Source: Nepenthes gracilis (Eukaryota; Streptophyta; Magnoliopsida; Caryophyllales; Nepenthaceae). Taken from it: DNA of 64,000 nt. Position numbers and translations under genes: made by a program. Position 1 is the first letter of the stretch. Each line of letters opens with the position of its first letter. The stretch lies in assembly GCA_033239525.1 (NCBI GenBank), contig BSYO01000004.1, forward strand, positions 15,538,037-15,602,036, in the 5' to 3' direction. The notes below the pieces were generated by a model. The model was not told the DNA's origin. It searched no databases and was given only the letters and a program-made list of their open reading frames with translations. Of this stretch, positions 35,721 through 46,133 are shown in pieces.

Positions 35721-36194
35721 AAGTGATTATTCTTGGATGCTGATTATTCTTCTGCTACTGAAGTGATGAGCTGCTGTCCTGTCTTCTGCTGATGCTGTTC
35801 TGAAGCATGGGTAGTTGTATGGAGATGAAGCTGTGTTCAGTTCCCAACAGTAGTCTTTATGATGTAGCTGTTGTATGGCATTGAGTTCTGCTGGCTGGCT
35901 CCAGATGGTGTATGCTGTGTGGCAACCGTAAGACGCGTTGCTTTGCACTGCAAGATGCTCCTGATATGTTGATGTTTGTGTAGCTGCTTATGTGTAATTT
36001 CAGATTACATATGTTGTTTTTTGTTGAACGTTGTCCTCACGGAGGCTTTTATGGTATTATCTGTTGTACTGTTAGCTCGGGGTAGGCCCTAGCTCTCTAT
36101 GTTTTAATTCCAAGTCAAAATACTTGGAGTTAAAACATAACTTTTGTAATTTTTCTCCCTATAATCCAAAATACTTACTTACAAAAAAAAAAAA
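35721..36194 (+). mobile_element. CTTACC-tail retroposon P2
   Basis: A G/T-rich body ends with GCTCGGGGTAGGCCCTAG, the hairpin at 36099-36138 (17-bp arms, loop CAAAAT) and TACTTACTTAC-poly(A). Its body (GCATGGGTAGTTGTATGGAG, AAGCTGTGTTC) matches in reverse the nested copy at 57575-58694. Together with M5 it forms an inverted pair. The 5' boundary is approximate. Confidence 0.7.
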
Positions 36195-36200
36195 AGTATT

Positions 36201-36407
36201 GCTGCAAACTTTAAACAACGCCCACCATCCATACCAAATCCAATGAATGTTGTCTCCAATCGTGCTACATTGAATATCCCTCCCTCACCTGGATTATCAA
36301 AAGCTAGGGGTGGAGCCTTGACCAAAAATGGGGAACAAGTCTCATCTAGGAAAAATAAAAAATCTCGGGGGTCTAAAAAATCTCCCCCCCTCACCCAAAT
36401 CCCATGA
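36201..36407 (+). pseudogene. C-terminal end of LINE ORF1
   Basis: An open frame of 68 codons ends in TGA at 36405-36407. It is basic near the end (SSRKNKKSRGSKKSP), like the basic C-terminus of the ORF1 at 56600-56676. The TGA overlaps the ATG of ORF2 as ATGA, suggesting coupled re-initiation. The N-terminal DUF4283 part is missing here. Confidence 0.6.
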
Positions 36408-37349
36408 TTAGCATTGCCTGCTGGAATGTGAGGGGACTAAATGGGACTTTAAAAACCCACGAAGTCAGCAACCTCATTAGCTCTCACAGGTGCAGTATTG
36501 CTGGTCTGGTTGAAACCAAGGTCGCGGAAAAGAACTCTCTTAGTGTCTCTGCTAGAATCAGACCTAACTGGTCTTGGATTATGAATTACTCCGCGGGGTC
36601 GAATGGCCGCATTTGGGTGGGCTGGGACCCCCAAGTGGTATCGGTTAACATTATCTCCTTGGAAGATCAGGCCATCCATACCGAAGTCCTTTTCTGGGAG
36701 GAGAATATCCGATGCCTCTTGTCCTTCATCTACGGCGCCAATTTAGAAAGTCTTTTTTTTTTTTTTGGTACGTAAGTTTTTTTTTTTTTTGGTAAGTAAT
36801 TTTGGTAAGTAAGTTAAATGGAATAAATAAAATGAAAGATACAAAGACGATGTTCTAATTCCAAGTGTTTTGCCGACTTAGGATTTGAACAACGAGCTAG
36901 GGCATACCCCGAAGACTTCTTTGGGAAAGCCTTCGGGCAATGTCTAATCACCCGAGGACCTTCCCTGGGCCGCATTGGGTGACTTCAACGCTGTTAGATC
37001 CCCATCCGAGGCCCTGGGTGGTATCTGACACAACAAAAGCTCGCTGGAACTTGATAAATGTCTCCGTGACTGCGATCTTGAGGATGTTTGCCACGAAGGT
37101 ATGCACTATACCTGGAATGATGGCCGGGACTCATCCCTTCGCATATATAGGAAGGTTGATAGAGTTGTCGCCAATGGGAATTGGTTTGACCTCTTTCGAA
37201 GGGCCAAAGCCCTCTTCCCCCCTGCCAGACTCTCTGACCACTCACCATGTATTCTCCACCCTTCTGGTGACCCTCCTAGAAAACACGGGATGTTCCGGTT
37301 CAACAATTTCATAACCAAATCCCCTCATTTCCACCGATCAATGCAATAA
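36404..37349 (+). pseudogene. LINE ORF2, endonuclease domain (interrupted)
   Basis: ATG 36404 starts MISIACWNVRGLNG, the N-terminal motif of APE-type LINE endonucleases; LVETK supplies the conserved glutamate. A retroposon interrupts it at 36754-36924. Beyond it GDFNAV (36975), HYTWND (37104), KVDRVV and SDHSP (37232) continue the domain in a shifted frame, with TGA at 37026 and TAA at 37347. The enzyme nicks target DNA to start target-primed reverse transcription. Confidence 0.85.
36754..36924 (-). mobile_element. Very short CTTACC-tail retroposon M6 inside the LINE
   Basis: Poly(T)-GGTACGTAAG is followed by a second poly(T)-GGTAAG, then hairpin-like arms and GGGCATACCCCGA. GAAAGTCT (36746-36753) and GAAAGCCT (36925-36932) may be a diverged target duplication. 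At about 170 bp it is almost only the tail module, suggesting severe 5' truncation. Confidence 0.65.
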
Positions 37350-39888
37350 ATTTTTTTTCAAGACCGTTAATGGGAATAACAATAAGAATCGTATTATCTC
37401 CCTCCTTGATGATGCTGGGAATCCAACCACCGGAGCCGAAAATGTCCATAATCTGATTGTAAATCATTTCAGGAAGGCTCTTGGATCGGGGCGTACGTAT
37501 GGATCAGCTGATGTAGATCGGCTACGTCCCTTCATCCAACACACAGTGCCTGAATCGCTAATGGGACCTCTTATTGATCCGATTACCAATGAAGAGATTC
37601 GAAAGATGATTTTTTCTATCGGTGACTACCGAGCCCCGGGTCCTGATGGCTTTAGCTCTAAATTTTTTAAAGAATCGTGGGACATTATGGGCTCTTCTGT
37701 TTGTGAAGCTATTCGCGACTTTTTCAATCACGGAAAGCTTCTCAAACAAATAAACACCACAATCATTAGCCTGATCCCAAAGATCAAATCCCCTCGTTTG
37801 GTCTCTGACTTTCGCCCCATATCATGTTGTAATGTCATCTACAAAGTGATCTCGAAGATTATTGCAAACCGGATAAAGATGACTTTACCCTTTCTTGTAC
37901 ATAAGAGCCAAACGGCTTTTGTGGCTCGGCGACATATCAGCGACAACATTCTCCTCGACCAAGAGCTCCTCCACAAGTACCACCTGAGTCATGACCCTCC
38001 TAGATGCACCATGAAAATTGATCTCATGAAAGCATACGACTCTGTACATTGGGATTTCATTATCTCTACCCTGACCATTATGAAATACCCGCCTAAAATG
38101 ATCAACTGGATAAAGCAATGCATAACCACCCCCTCATACATTGTCAATATCAATGGGGAAGCGATTGGTTTTTTCAAAGGGGGAAAAGGTCTTCGACAAG
38201 GCGATCCCATTTCTCCATACCTTTTTGTCCTGGTTATGGAGGTTTTGAATGGGTTTATTGATTTCAAAGCCTGTAGGAATGAAAATTTCCAATTTCATAG
38301 GTACTGTAAGGAGTCTCACACTGTCATGCTTGCCTTCGCAGATGACCTTCTCCTATTCTCTCATGCCGACGTCGACTCGATTCGGATTCTTAAGGGCTGC
38401 CTTGAGGAATTTCACTGGCTCTCTAGCCTTTCGGCGAACGTGAACAAGAGTGAAATATTCATATGCTCTAAAGACCCTCTCTCTCTACAGAACATTGCCG
38501 ATATTTTGGGGTTCAAGATGGGCTCCCTCCCCATTGGATATCTGGGTGTCCCTCTGATAACCACCAGGTTGTCGATTCGGGACTGGAATGCTCTCACTGA
38601 AAAAATTACTCGCCGGATAAGCTCTTGGAAAAACAGGTGGTTCTCATTCGGTGGTCGTTTGCAACTTGTAGCTTCCATCCTCTCGTCAGTCCACCTCTAC
38701 TGGGCCTCTATTTTCCTTCTGCCCAAGTCAATTCTTACTCAGATTGACTCCTTGATGAGGAAGTTCCTCTGGAACGGATCTACTGATGGGAAGGCTAACG
38801 CAAAAGTAGCCTGGGCCGACATCTGCTACCCGAAGAGTGAAGGTGGGTTGGGGCTCAAGAATCTGCAGGCACAAAATAAAGCCCTTATCTGCAAACTCCT
38901 TTGGCGTATCATGTCAAAGGACCCTGAATCGGCTTGGTCTTCATGGGTCCACAAGACTAGAATCAAGGACCGATGTATATGGACTCTCAAAGTTCCTGAT
39001 TCAACTCCATGGAGCTGGAAAAAGATCATGAAGCTCCGTCCTTTCACGTGCTCCCATACTATTAAGAACATTGGTGATGGCGCTGATACATTTATCTGGC
39101 ATGACCACTGGCACCCTATGGGCCCGCTCGGCAATATTTGTATGGATCGTATGCGCCTGGTCACGGGATTATCTTGGGACGCAAAGGTATCTCAAATAAT
39201 CAGAGATGACCACTGGGCTTGGCCTAATCCCTACGATCAGGAAGTCTCTAATCTGGCTGAAAATATGCCCCACTATTTACCCAACATCGAGCATAAAGAT
39301 TCCTTGAGATGGAACGGGAGCCCAAATGGTTTGTTTTCAACTAAGTCTGCCTACTTTCTTTTTCATCCTCCCAAGCCCAAACTGAGCTGGACAAACTTAG
39401 TTTAGGGCCCTTTCCATATCCCTGCCCACGCATTTACTCTTTGGTTGGCTATCAAAGGTAGACTTAATACAAATGATCGAATTCACGGTGTTCCAACCTT
39501 ATCAAATAACTGCATTCTTTGTAACTTGGAGGACGAAAACCATGAACACATTTTCTTCTCATGTACCTTCTCCCATTCCTTATGGACTGATATCCAAAGG
39601 AAAGCTGGTTTTCAATGGCCTTATCCCGACTGGACCCAAAACATTACCTGGGCTGCACAACAATGGAAAGGAAAGAATCTTCTGGCCCTATCCAAACGTC
39701 TTTCTTTTGCGGCCACTTGTTCATTTTATTTGAGAGAACGAAATAATCGGATTTTCAAGAAATCCTCCCCACAGGATCCGTCCCAGACTTGCCTTCTGAT
39801 TACTAGTGTGGTTCGGGACAAACTGAAGGCCACCTTGCCTTGTGCTGGTCCCCCTTACCCTACGCTAGTTAGGCGTTGGAATCTATAA
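37350..39888 (+). pseudogene. LINE ORF2, reverse transcriptase and zf-RVT, one frame with one TAG
   Basis: From about 37357 to the stop at 39886-39888 a single frame is broken only by TAG at 39403, where a Trp codon is expected before GPFHIP. RT motifs appear in order: APGPDGFSSKFFKESW, LIPKI, DFRPISCCNVIYK, KIDLMKAYDSVHWDF, LRQGDPISPYLFVLVMEVL and the catalytic AFADDLLLFSH (about 38332-38364). The C-terminal zf-RVT part shows LWLAIKGRLNTNDRI, CILCNLEDENHEHIFFSC and a basic tail. No RNase H domain is visible. A frame change in the T run at 37350-37358 cuts RT from the endonuclease. Confidence 0.93.
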
Positions 39889-40040
39889 AAAAAAAAAGGG
39901 GATGAGGGGCTTTATTTGCCCTGTTTTCTTTCAGGTTTTTTCCTCCTCCTCGTCAAAAAAAAAAAAAAATTTGGATGAGGGGCTTCAGCAGCTTCCTTGC
40001 CCTGTTGTTTTTTCGTTTTTCCCTCCAAAAAAAAAAAAAG

Positions 40041-41652
40041 AATTGTGGTGAAGGTTGCTGTGCTCTGTCCCTTCCTTTTATGTGATGTGGTGTTAGCTTA
40101 GTCATCTGGCCCCTTGCAAGTGCAACTCAAGGGTATGCAGTTTTGCTGAATTAGAAAGCTGCTGATGGTGAATGCCCCTTCTTTGTTCTGGTTGAAGAAA
40201 TTGAGTTTGGTTGTCTGGGGGCTTGTGATGTGGTGTTTGGAGCTGGCCTGCTGTGTCTCTACCCTTTGGGGCTTCTGTTGGCTGGAATTTTTTTTGTTCT
40301 TGGATGATACTACTTCTGAGGCTGCTGTATCTGATGGTGGACTGGGGCGGTCACTCTGTGGTGATGCTCCTTCTGTTGATGCATGTTCTGCCCTGTGGAC
40401 TTCACTCTGGCATTTGTTGTCGTATACAGTTTGTATGTTGGGCTGTATGATTGAAGCTCAACTTGCTATACTGGACCGAAACGTTTGCAGTCTCTCTATG
40501 TACTACATGATGAATTTGATGCTGCATTGTATTTCTTCTGTCTTTTGTCTCGCGAATCTGATGCTGATGTTGTAGCCTCTCATTATGCTACTGTGGTGTC
40601 ACTGCTGTGTGGGTTGCAGTCATTCTGAAGCTTTGCTTGCCGCCCCTTCATGTGCTCTATGGAGTTAAAGTGGAACTTGACGGACTATAATCAGTGGACT
40701 GGGTGCTGTATTTTCCTCCTGCTGGACGGTTGCTAAAGCGGCTATGTGATTCCCTTGTTCCCTCAGGCACGCTGGGATCATGGATTGCTGCTGATTTAGA
40801 TGCTTCCCGATAGTTGTCCTTGGCCTCTGCTGTGATCAACTTTGCACTGCTGGTTTGATTCTTATAGAGTCATGATTCTGGGTGATGATCCATTCCCTGG
40901 CTGAAAATCTTTAAATCCTTGAGTTGCAACTGGACGCCAGTTTTGACTCAAACAACTTGTTGATCAGAGTGCATGCTTCCAGCTTCATGTTGCAATTTGC
41001 TCAGCTCGTATCAGCATGAATGTGCTGATTCCTTGGCTGAGACTATTTTCTCAGTTTTTCCTGCCTTGCTTATGTTGTCACGCCTGGGTCTGGAGTTCTT
41101 AAGACCATTGTTCTTGTTCTGAATGCGGATGCAGCTGCTGAGAAGGCTGTGCGCTTCAATTTCTATGCTGAGAATTGCATGTATCGGTTTTTTCCCTGGC
41201 GTTTTGATTATTCTGATTACCTTTTGTTTGTAAAGGGGAAAGCATAGTTGCTGGCGCTGCAACTTGGAGAAAAAATCTCGGAATAGCTGATGGCTTGCAT
41301 CCTGCCTGGATTTCGAACTTGGTGCTGCAGGTTTTCTGTGCTGTCCCCTGGTAATTTGCTGCCCGGTGGGTGATTGAACCCACTATCACTTGTGCTGCTA
41401 TCGGGTTGTACTGCAGTCTTGGGCGTGTCCTCCAGTTGTGTTGGTTGACGGCTTTGTCGGATGTAATTTTGATTTCGCCGTCTTTGTCTAAGTTACATGG
41501 GTTTTGTTTTTCTTTTTTGGGATCTCGTTGCTCGGGGAATGCCCTAGCATCTTTGTTCTAAATCCAAGTCGGAATAACACTTGGAGATAGAACATTGTCT
41601 TTGTACATTTTTTTTAATTTATAAAATTCTTACTTACCAAAAAAAAAAAAAC
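40041..41652 (+). mobile_element. CTTACC-tail retroposon P3 (5' boundary approximate)
   Basis: A G/T-rich body with no conserved ORF ends in TGCTCGGGGAATGCCCTAG, a hairpin at 41554-41594 (TGTTCTA with TAGAACA, loop CGGAATAAC) and TTCTTACTTACC-poly(A). The start is placed after the LINE tail, because composition and similarity change there. Confidence 0.65.
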
Positions 41653-43178
41653 CATGAACAGTTCATGAACCAAATGTAGGAAAGCTGAGAGACAAAATCT
41701 AGATGAACATCATCTAAAACGACCATATGTATCCCAGCCCAACAACAAAAAAACGTCAAAAGAAACAAATTCCGCTAGAAAAAAACTAATGTGAGCTCCA
41801 TAGATCAGCAGCCTAGAGCCTTGCAAACTACGCCCACAAATAGGGAAAATGAGGCCAGCAGACATTGGCATCATCTAGGACATATGCCAACACCATGGCG
41901 GGTTCAGATGTTCTCGGGTATCATCAAGCCACCAACAATCCAGCAGCTGCACCCAATACAGTACCATCTCCACCCACAACAGCAGCAGCATCAATCCATA
42001 ACATGAAGGTCCTTTCACCCAGGACAGCCCTCAGCGATGAAGCTAAGAATTTGGAATGTATGCCAGCATCCAGCATAACAGCATCAGCTCAGGCAGCAAA
42101 TCCACCACCTTCATGTGCATTAGCATTCCAGCACCAGCAGGGTCCAAAAAATCAGTCTCGTCATAAAGCAATCTGCCACTTCAGCTAGTCAACTTCTCAC
42201 TGCAACTCCATAGTCACCCATAGCAAATCGGCAACTGCAGGAGCTGCTTCCATTCAGCCACAGCAAGCTTCCAAACCAGAATCAACAACTGCAACCTGTA
42301 CACAACACAACAGGCCTGCAGCTGCATTTCAGCACCAACACAGGCAGCGAGTCGACCATTTCATGGGCAGCAGTATTCCATCTCCACCAGAGATCAGTGA
42401 AATAGCCACGGCCGGCTTCATCCACAACAGCAGGAGGTGCAGCAACCAAGAAAACAGCTGCAACAGAAATCCTAGTGCAGAAGAACACCCACAGCCGTTT
42501 GCCCAAATAAGTCATCCAGCAAAAGCTCCAGCAAGACCCAGCTGCCTTTAACTCAAGTGACACGGTTTGTTGGAACCACATCACAAAGACTAGACCATGA
42601 ATATTTCCAAAACAAGGAGGTAACCAAGGCGGCACAACCTATTTGGAGATCTCATCAAAAGCACGCCTGCAGCGCTGTTCTCTGTACCTGGTTCCATAAT
42701 GCCAGCTTGGACGACTCCGATGGCATGCCAGGACAACAGAACATTCTTTATCAGCATTTAAAAAAGAATCCAGCATTGTAACCAGAGCATGTCAAATAGA
42801 AGGCAGCCTGGACCAAGCCACCTCCGCAGCATCAGCTATTTAGAACAGGGCAAAATCAGGACAGCTGAGGAAAACGATCCAAAACAAAACAGTGGGACAA
42901 GACTAGACCAGAACTTCCATTCTTCACTACCAGCAACCGTGATCCATCACACAGCCAGAGCCAGCAGGGCAGTAGAAAGACCAAGAGCCACACTTGTCGT
43001 CCACCACATGCAGCTCCCGTACATAGCATCAGCATCAAACAACAGCATCATCACACAGCAATATCAGGCTAGAAGCCAATTAGAATTCATCTACCTGGTA
43101 CCAAACAGCAGCAACACTGTCCAGAACAGAGAGAGCAGGCCTCCAGAAGGCAGGTCTACCAGCATTTCAGTTCCAGGT
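41653..43178 (-). other. A/C-rich retroposon body, minus-like, ends unclear
   Basis: The composition (CAGCAGCATCA, CCAGCAGC, CCACAACAGC) is that of reversed CTTACC-family bodies, but the poly(T)-GGTAAG head and hairpin are not present. It may have lost its tail to neighbouring insertions. No coding region is supported; short ORFs occur on both strands. Confidence 0.45.
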
Positions 43179-43999
43179 CTCTGCACTCTAAAGGACGGAG
43201 TGGATTGCGTGTTTCGAGGCTGGAGTGGCTTTTTGAGGCCAGAGGATGGAGTGGCATTTTGAAGCTGGAGTGCTTGTTGCGCATCAACAGGCCGGAGTGG
43301 ATTGCATGCGTTGAGGTCGTAGTGGCTTGTTGGAGCCGGATTGACTTTCAAGGCGGAGTGGTTTTATGAAGCTGGAGTGCCTTTTGAGTCCGGAGTGGCA
43401 CTTTGAAGACGGAGTACCTTTTATATTTTTTCGTTTAAATATCTAATGCATTTAATTACAAAAAAAATCAATAAAAAAAAATTCAAAAAAAATCAAAAAA
43501 AATCAAAAAAAAAAATTAGCTTGCGGGATGGACTGTTTCTCTTTATGATACTTCCCCATATCCCCTAGATATGGTTTGTGTATACTGGATGACAAGCCGG
43601 AGTGGTATTGTGAAGCCGGAGTAGCATTGTGAAGCCGGAGTACTTTCTTGCACACTTAATGGACGGAGTGGCTTAAGGACGGAGTGGTTTCCTTTGAAGC
43701 TAGAGTGCCTCTGCACTCTAAAGGACGGAGTGGATTGCGTGTTTCGAGGCCGGAGTGGCATTTTGAAGCCGGAGGACGGAGTGGCATTTTGGAGCTGGAG
43801 TGCTTGTTGCGCATCAACAGGCGGAGTGGATTGCATGCGTTGAGGCCGGAGTGGCTTGTTGGAGCCGGATTGACTTTCAAGGCGGAGTGGATTTCTGAAG
43901 CTGGAGTGCCTTTTGAGTCCGGAGTGGTACTTTGAAGACGGAGTGCCTTTTGAACTTTTTCGTTTAAATATTTAATGTATTTAATTACAAAAAAAAAAA
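43179..43999 (+). repeat. CCGGAGTGG array with a 530-bp tandem duplication
   Basis: CTCTGCACTCTAAAGGACGG occurs at 43180 and again at 43710. Both copies run through the same order of words (GCGTGTTTCGAGG, GTTGCGCATCAACAGG, TTGGAGCCGGATTGAC) to TCGTTTAAAT and an A-rich tract. Each copy has about 10-12 GGAGTGG-like units. A short unrelated stretch with A runs lies between them (43440-43600). Confidence 0.85.
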
Positions 44000-44479
44000 A
44001 AAAAATTCTTTCTTGCAGGACACGATTACATGGGAGTGGACCATTTCAGCCGTTGGCTAATGATGCTACCTTGAACAGGCGTTCCCATGGATCCAAAAAG
44101 GCGACAAATGAAGACATTGTGTACTTAAGGAGCTGATTGATGCATCATTGAAGCTGGCCTAGCCAATATACATATTGATGGATGCTGCACACATGATTTG
44201 ATATATGTCTCCAGATCCCTTTTCTGCGTGGATATGGATTTCTAATTGACATGACGAGTTCCTTCACTCAAAGAGATTCACGACGGATTTGTTTTTTCGT
44301 AACCTAGATGAGCATTGCTTTTCTATTTTTTTTGTACGTTTTCTTGAATTGGTCATGGTAGTGCTCGGGGTATGCCCTAGCGTGTTGTTCCACCTCTAAG
44401 TTGGCAAAATATTTGGAGGTTGAACATCGTTTAGTAAATTTTATCTAATTTAATCTCATCTTACTTTCCAAAAAAAATA
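44000..44479 (+). mobile_element. 3' end of CTTACC-tail retroposon P4
   Basis: It ends with GCTCGGGGTATGCCCTAG, a hairpin at 44386-44426 (TGTTCCACCTC with GAGGTTGAACA) and TTACTTTCC-poly(A), then joins the gypsy-3 LTR at 44480. The CCGGAGTGG array upstream is probably part of the same element. The matching left LTR flank was not found, so the 5' end is unknown. Confidence 0.6.
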
Positions 44480-44811
44480 ATTCCGCTGTAAAAGAAATTT
44501 TGGATGTTAGTATGTTTCCGTAATTATAATATGGATGAATAAAGCCGATATTTCTAGTAGCATGTCATGTCATCCCAAGTTCTTTTTGTAGTTGACCAAC
44601 CTGAGTGTTGGCCGGTCAGGTGTGAGACTCAACACTGTAATGGCCAACTCAACGAGTTCGGCCTTAAGCGATCCTGTGTATGAAGTGAATGGTATATATA
44701 AAAAGAAAAGAAAAATTTTTATGTCCACCTAATTGGTATTTATTCTATATATGATGTAAAGGATAGGCTTGACGATGGCCTTATGTGGTTGAATATGGCT
44801 GGTCCATCATA
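44480..44811 (+). repeat. 5' LTR of gypsy-3, right-hand remnant
   Basis: TTCCGCTGTAAAAGAAATTT and TGTTGGCCGGTCAGGTGTGA match the 3' LTR at 62172 and 62223. It ends CCATCATA where the 3' LTR has CCGTCACA. It holds about 60 bp (44535-44598) absent from the 3' LTR. The rest of the LTR is missing upstream of the P4 tail. Confidence 0.85.
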
Positions 44812-44813
44812 GT

Positions 44814-44824
44814 TGGTATCAGAG
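44814..44824 (+). promoter_or_regulatory. Primer-binding site of gypsy-3
   Basis: TGGTATCAGAG lies two bases after the LTR end. Confidence 0.92.
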
Positions 44825-45004
44825 AAGAGAACTGAGATGCTTTATGTTCGATCTGAATCAATACGGAAACTTAGGGCAGGATTAGTTAAGGCAAAAAGGG
44901 GATTAGCTTTACTTATGCTTAGGACGGAGTACTTTGTGTTAACTTCCATTGGCTAGTGGTTTGATGAAAACATTCTTTCAGGAATCAAAGTCGTTGCGGA
45001 AGAC

Positions 45005-45597
45005 ATGTCTAATAGAGGAAAACGAACCGTCCGGGCTAACAATCCTCCGAACCCGGAGACGAGGCAATTAAACCTGCTAGATAGAATGGCTGATGTCATA
45101 GAAGCTTTGGCTCCACCAACTCCAGTGACTGCCCCAGTTCCTGTTCATCAGGACAGATCAATCTACGACTGCCTTACCAACGAGCGAGTTCCTGAATTCT
45201 CCGGAGAACCTGACCCGCTGAATGCGGACACTTGGATCCAATGATTAAAGAAGGTGTTTGCAGTGATTAAGTGTCCTACTGGAGATAAGGTTCTATTTGC
45301 CACCCATAAGATGGCAAGTAATACCCATCACTGGTGGGAATTGCAGAAGAGAGTTTTTGAGGTGCTAGAAAGGGATATTACTTAGGAAATGTTTGAAGCA
45401 GATTCTTGGAGAAATACTTCCCTGCTAATCTTCGCGGACAGAAGGAAGATAAATTCCTTCGCTTAAAGCAAGGTACTCACACTGTGGTCGAGTATGATGC
45501 AAAGTTTGCAGAACTATCCCGCTATGCTCCTTATATGGTGGAAGACCAGGAGAGAAAGGCTAGAAGATTCTTTCAAGGACTAAGAGACGATTGGTAA
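45005..45597 (+). pseudogene. gag: gag of gypsy-3, truncated
   Basis: Starts MSNRGKRTVRANN, close to gypsy-2 gag. It has TGA at 45242 (Arg CGA in gypsy-2), a TAG near 45383 and a small deletion near 45400. The capsid domain shows HHWWELQKRVFEV, EKYFPANLRGQKEDKF and EYDAKFAELSRYAPYM. After GLRDD the sequence jumps into a linker near the end of the protease region, so the zinc knuckle and protease are absent. Confidence 0.85.
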
Positions 45598-46133
45598 TGG
45601 ATGCCAAGCTTACCTAGCCTTCGCTATTGTGACTGAGGGTTAAGGAACTATGGCCAAAGAGATCCATGTGGTATGTGAGTTCGAAGACCTATTCCCTGAT
45701 GAATTACCGGCTGCCACCCAGGCGAGAGATAGAATTTGGAATAGAATTGGTGCCAAAATCAGCGCTAATATCTAAAGTGCCATATAGGTGGCGCCGGCTA
45801 AACTTAAGGAGTTAAAGTAGCAATTGCAGGAGTTTCTAGATAAGGGTTTCATCCGGCCAAGTGTATCTCCATGGGGTGCACCGATCCTGTTTTTCAGAAA
45901 GAAGAATAGGACTTTGAGGTTGTGCATGATTATTGGGAACTAAACAAAATTACTACTAAGAATAAATATCCTTTGCCAATGATAGATGACCTCCTTGACC
46001 AGTTACAAGGAGCTTGTGTATTCTCAAATATCGACCTTAGATCCGGTTACCATCAGCTTTGAATCAAAAGAGATGATATAGCAAAGACTGCTTTTGAAGT
46101 AGATATGGGCACTATGAGTTTGTAGTGATGCCA
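45598..46133 (+). pseudogene. pol: Gypsy-3 protease/RT linker and RT N-terminal part
   Basis: CEFEDLFPDELP marks the linker before RT, then [15 protein letters not shown] and, in shifted frames, the NKYPLP and RSGYHQL regions. TAGs and frameshifts are frequent. The last 18 bases, GAGTTTGTAGTGATGCCA, are the left target duplication of the next insertion. Confidence 0.82.

Larger units (their letters stand above)
36195..40040 (+). mobile_element. L1-like LINE, 5'-incomplete, with ORF1 end and ORF2
   Basis: A non-LTR element with the end of ORF1 (36201-36407), an ORF2 with endonuclease, RT and zf-RVT (36404-39888), and an A-rich 3' end in which a short UTR block plus poly(A) occurs twice (39889-40040). 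A short retroposon lies in the endonuclease region (36754-36924). The 5' part is absent or hidden behind the retroposons at 35213-36194. Its 3' tail differs from the CTTACC family, so it is not their obvious helper. Confidence 0.88.
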
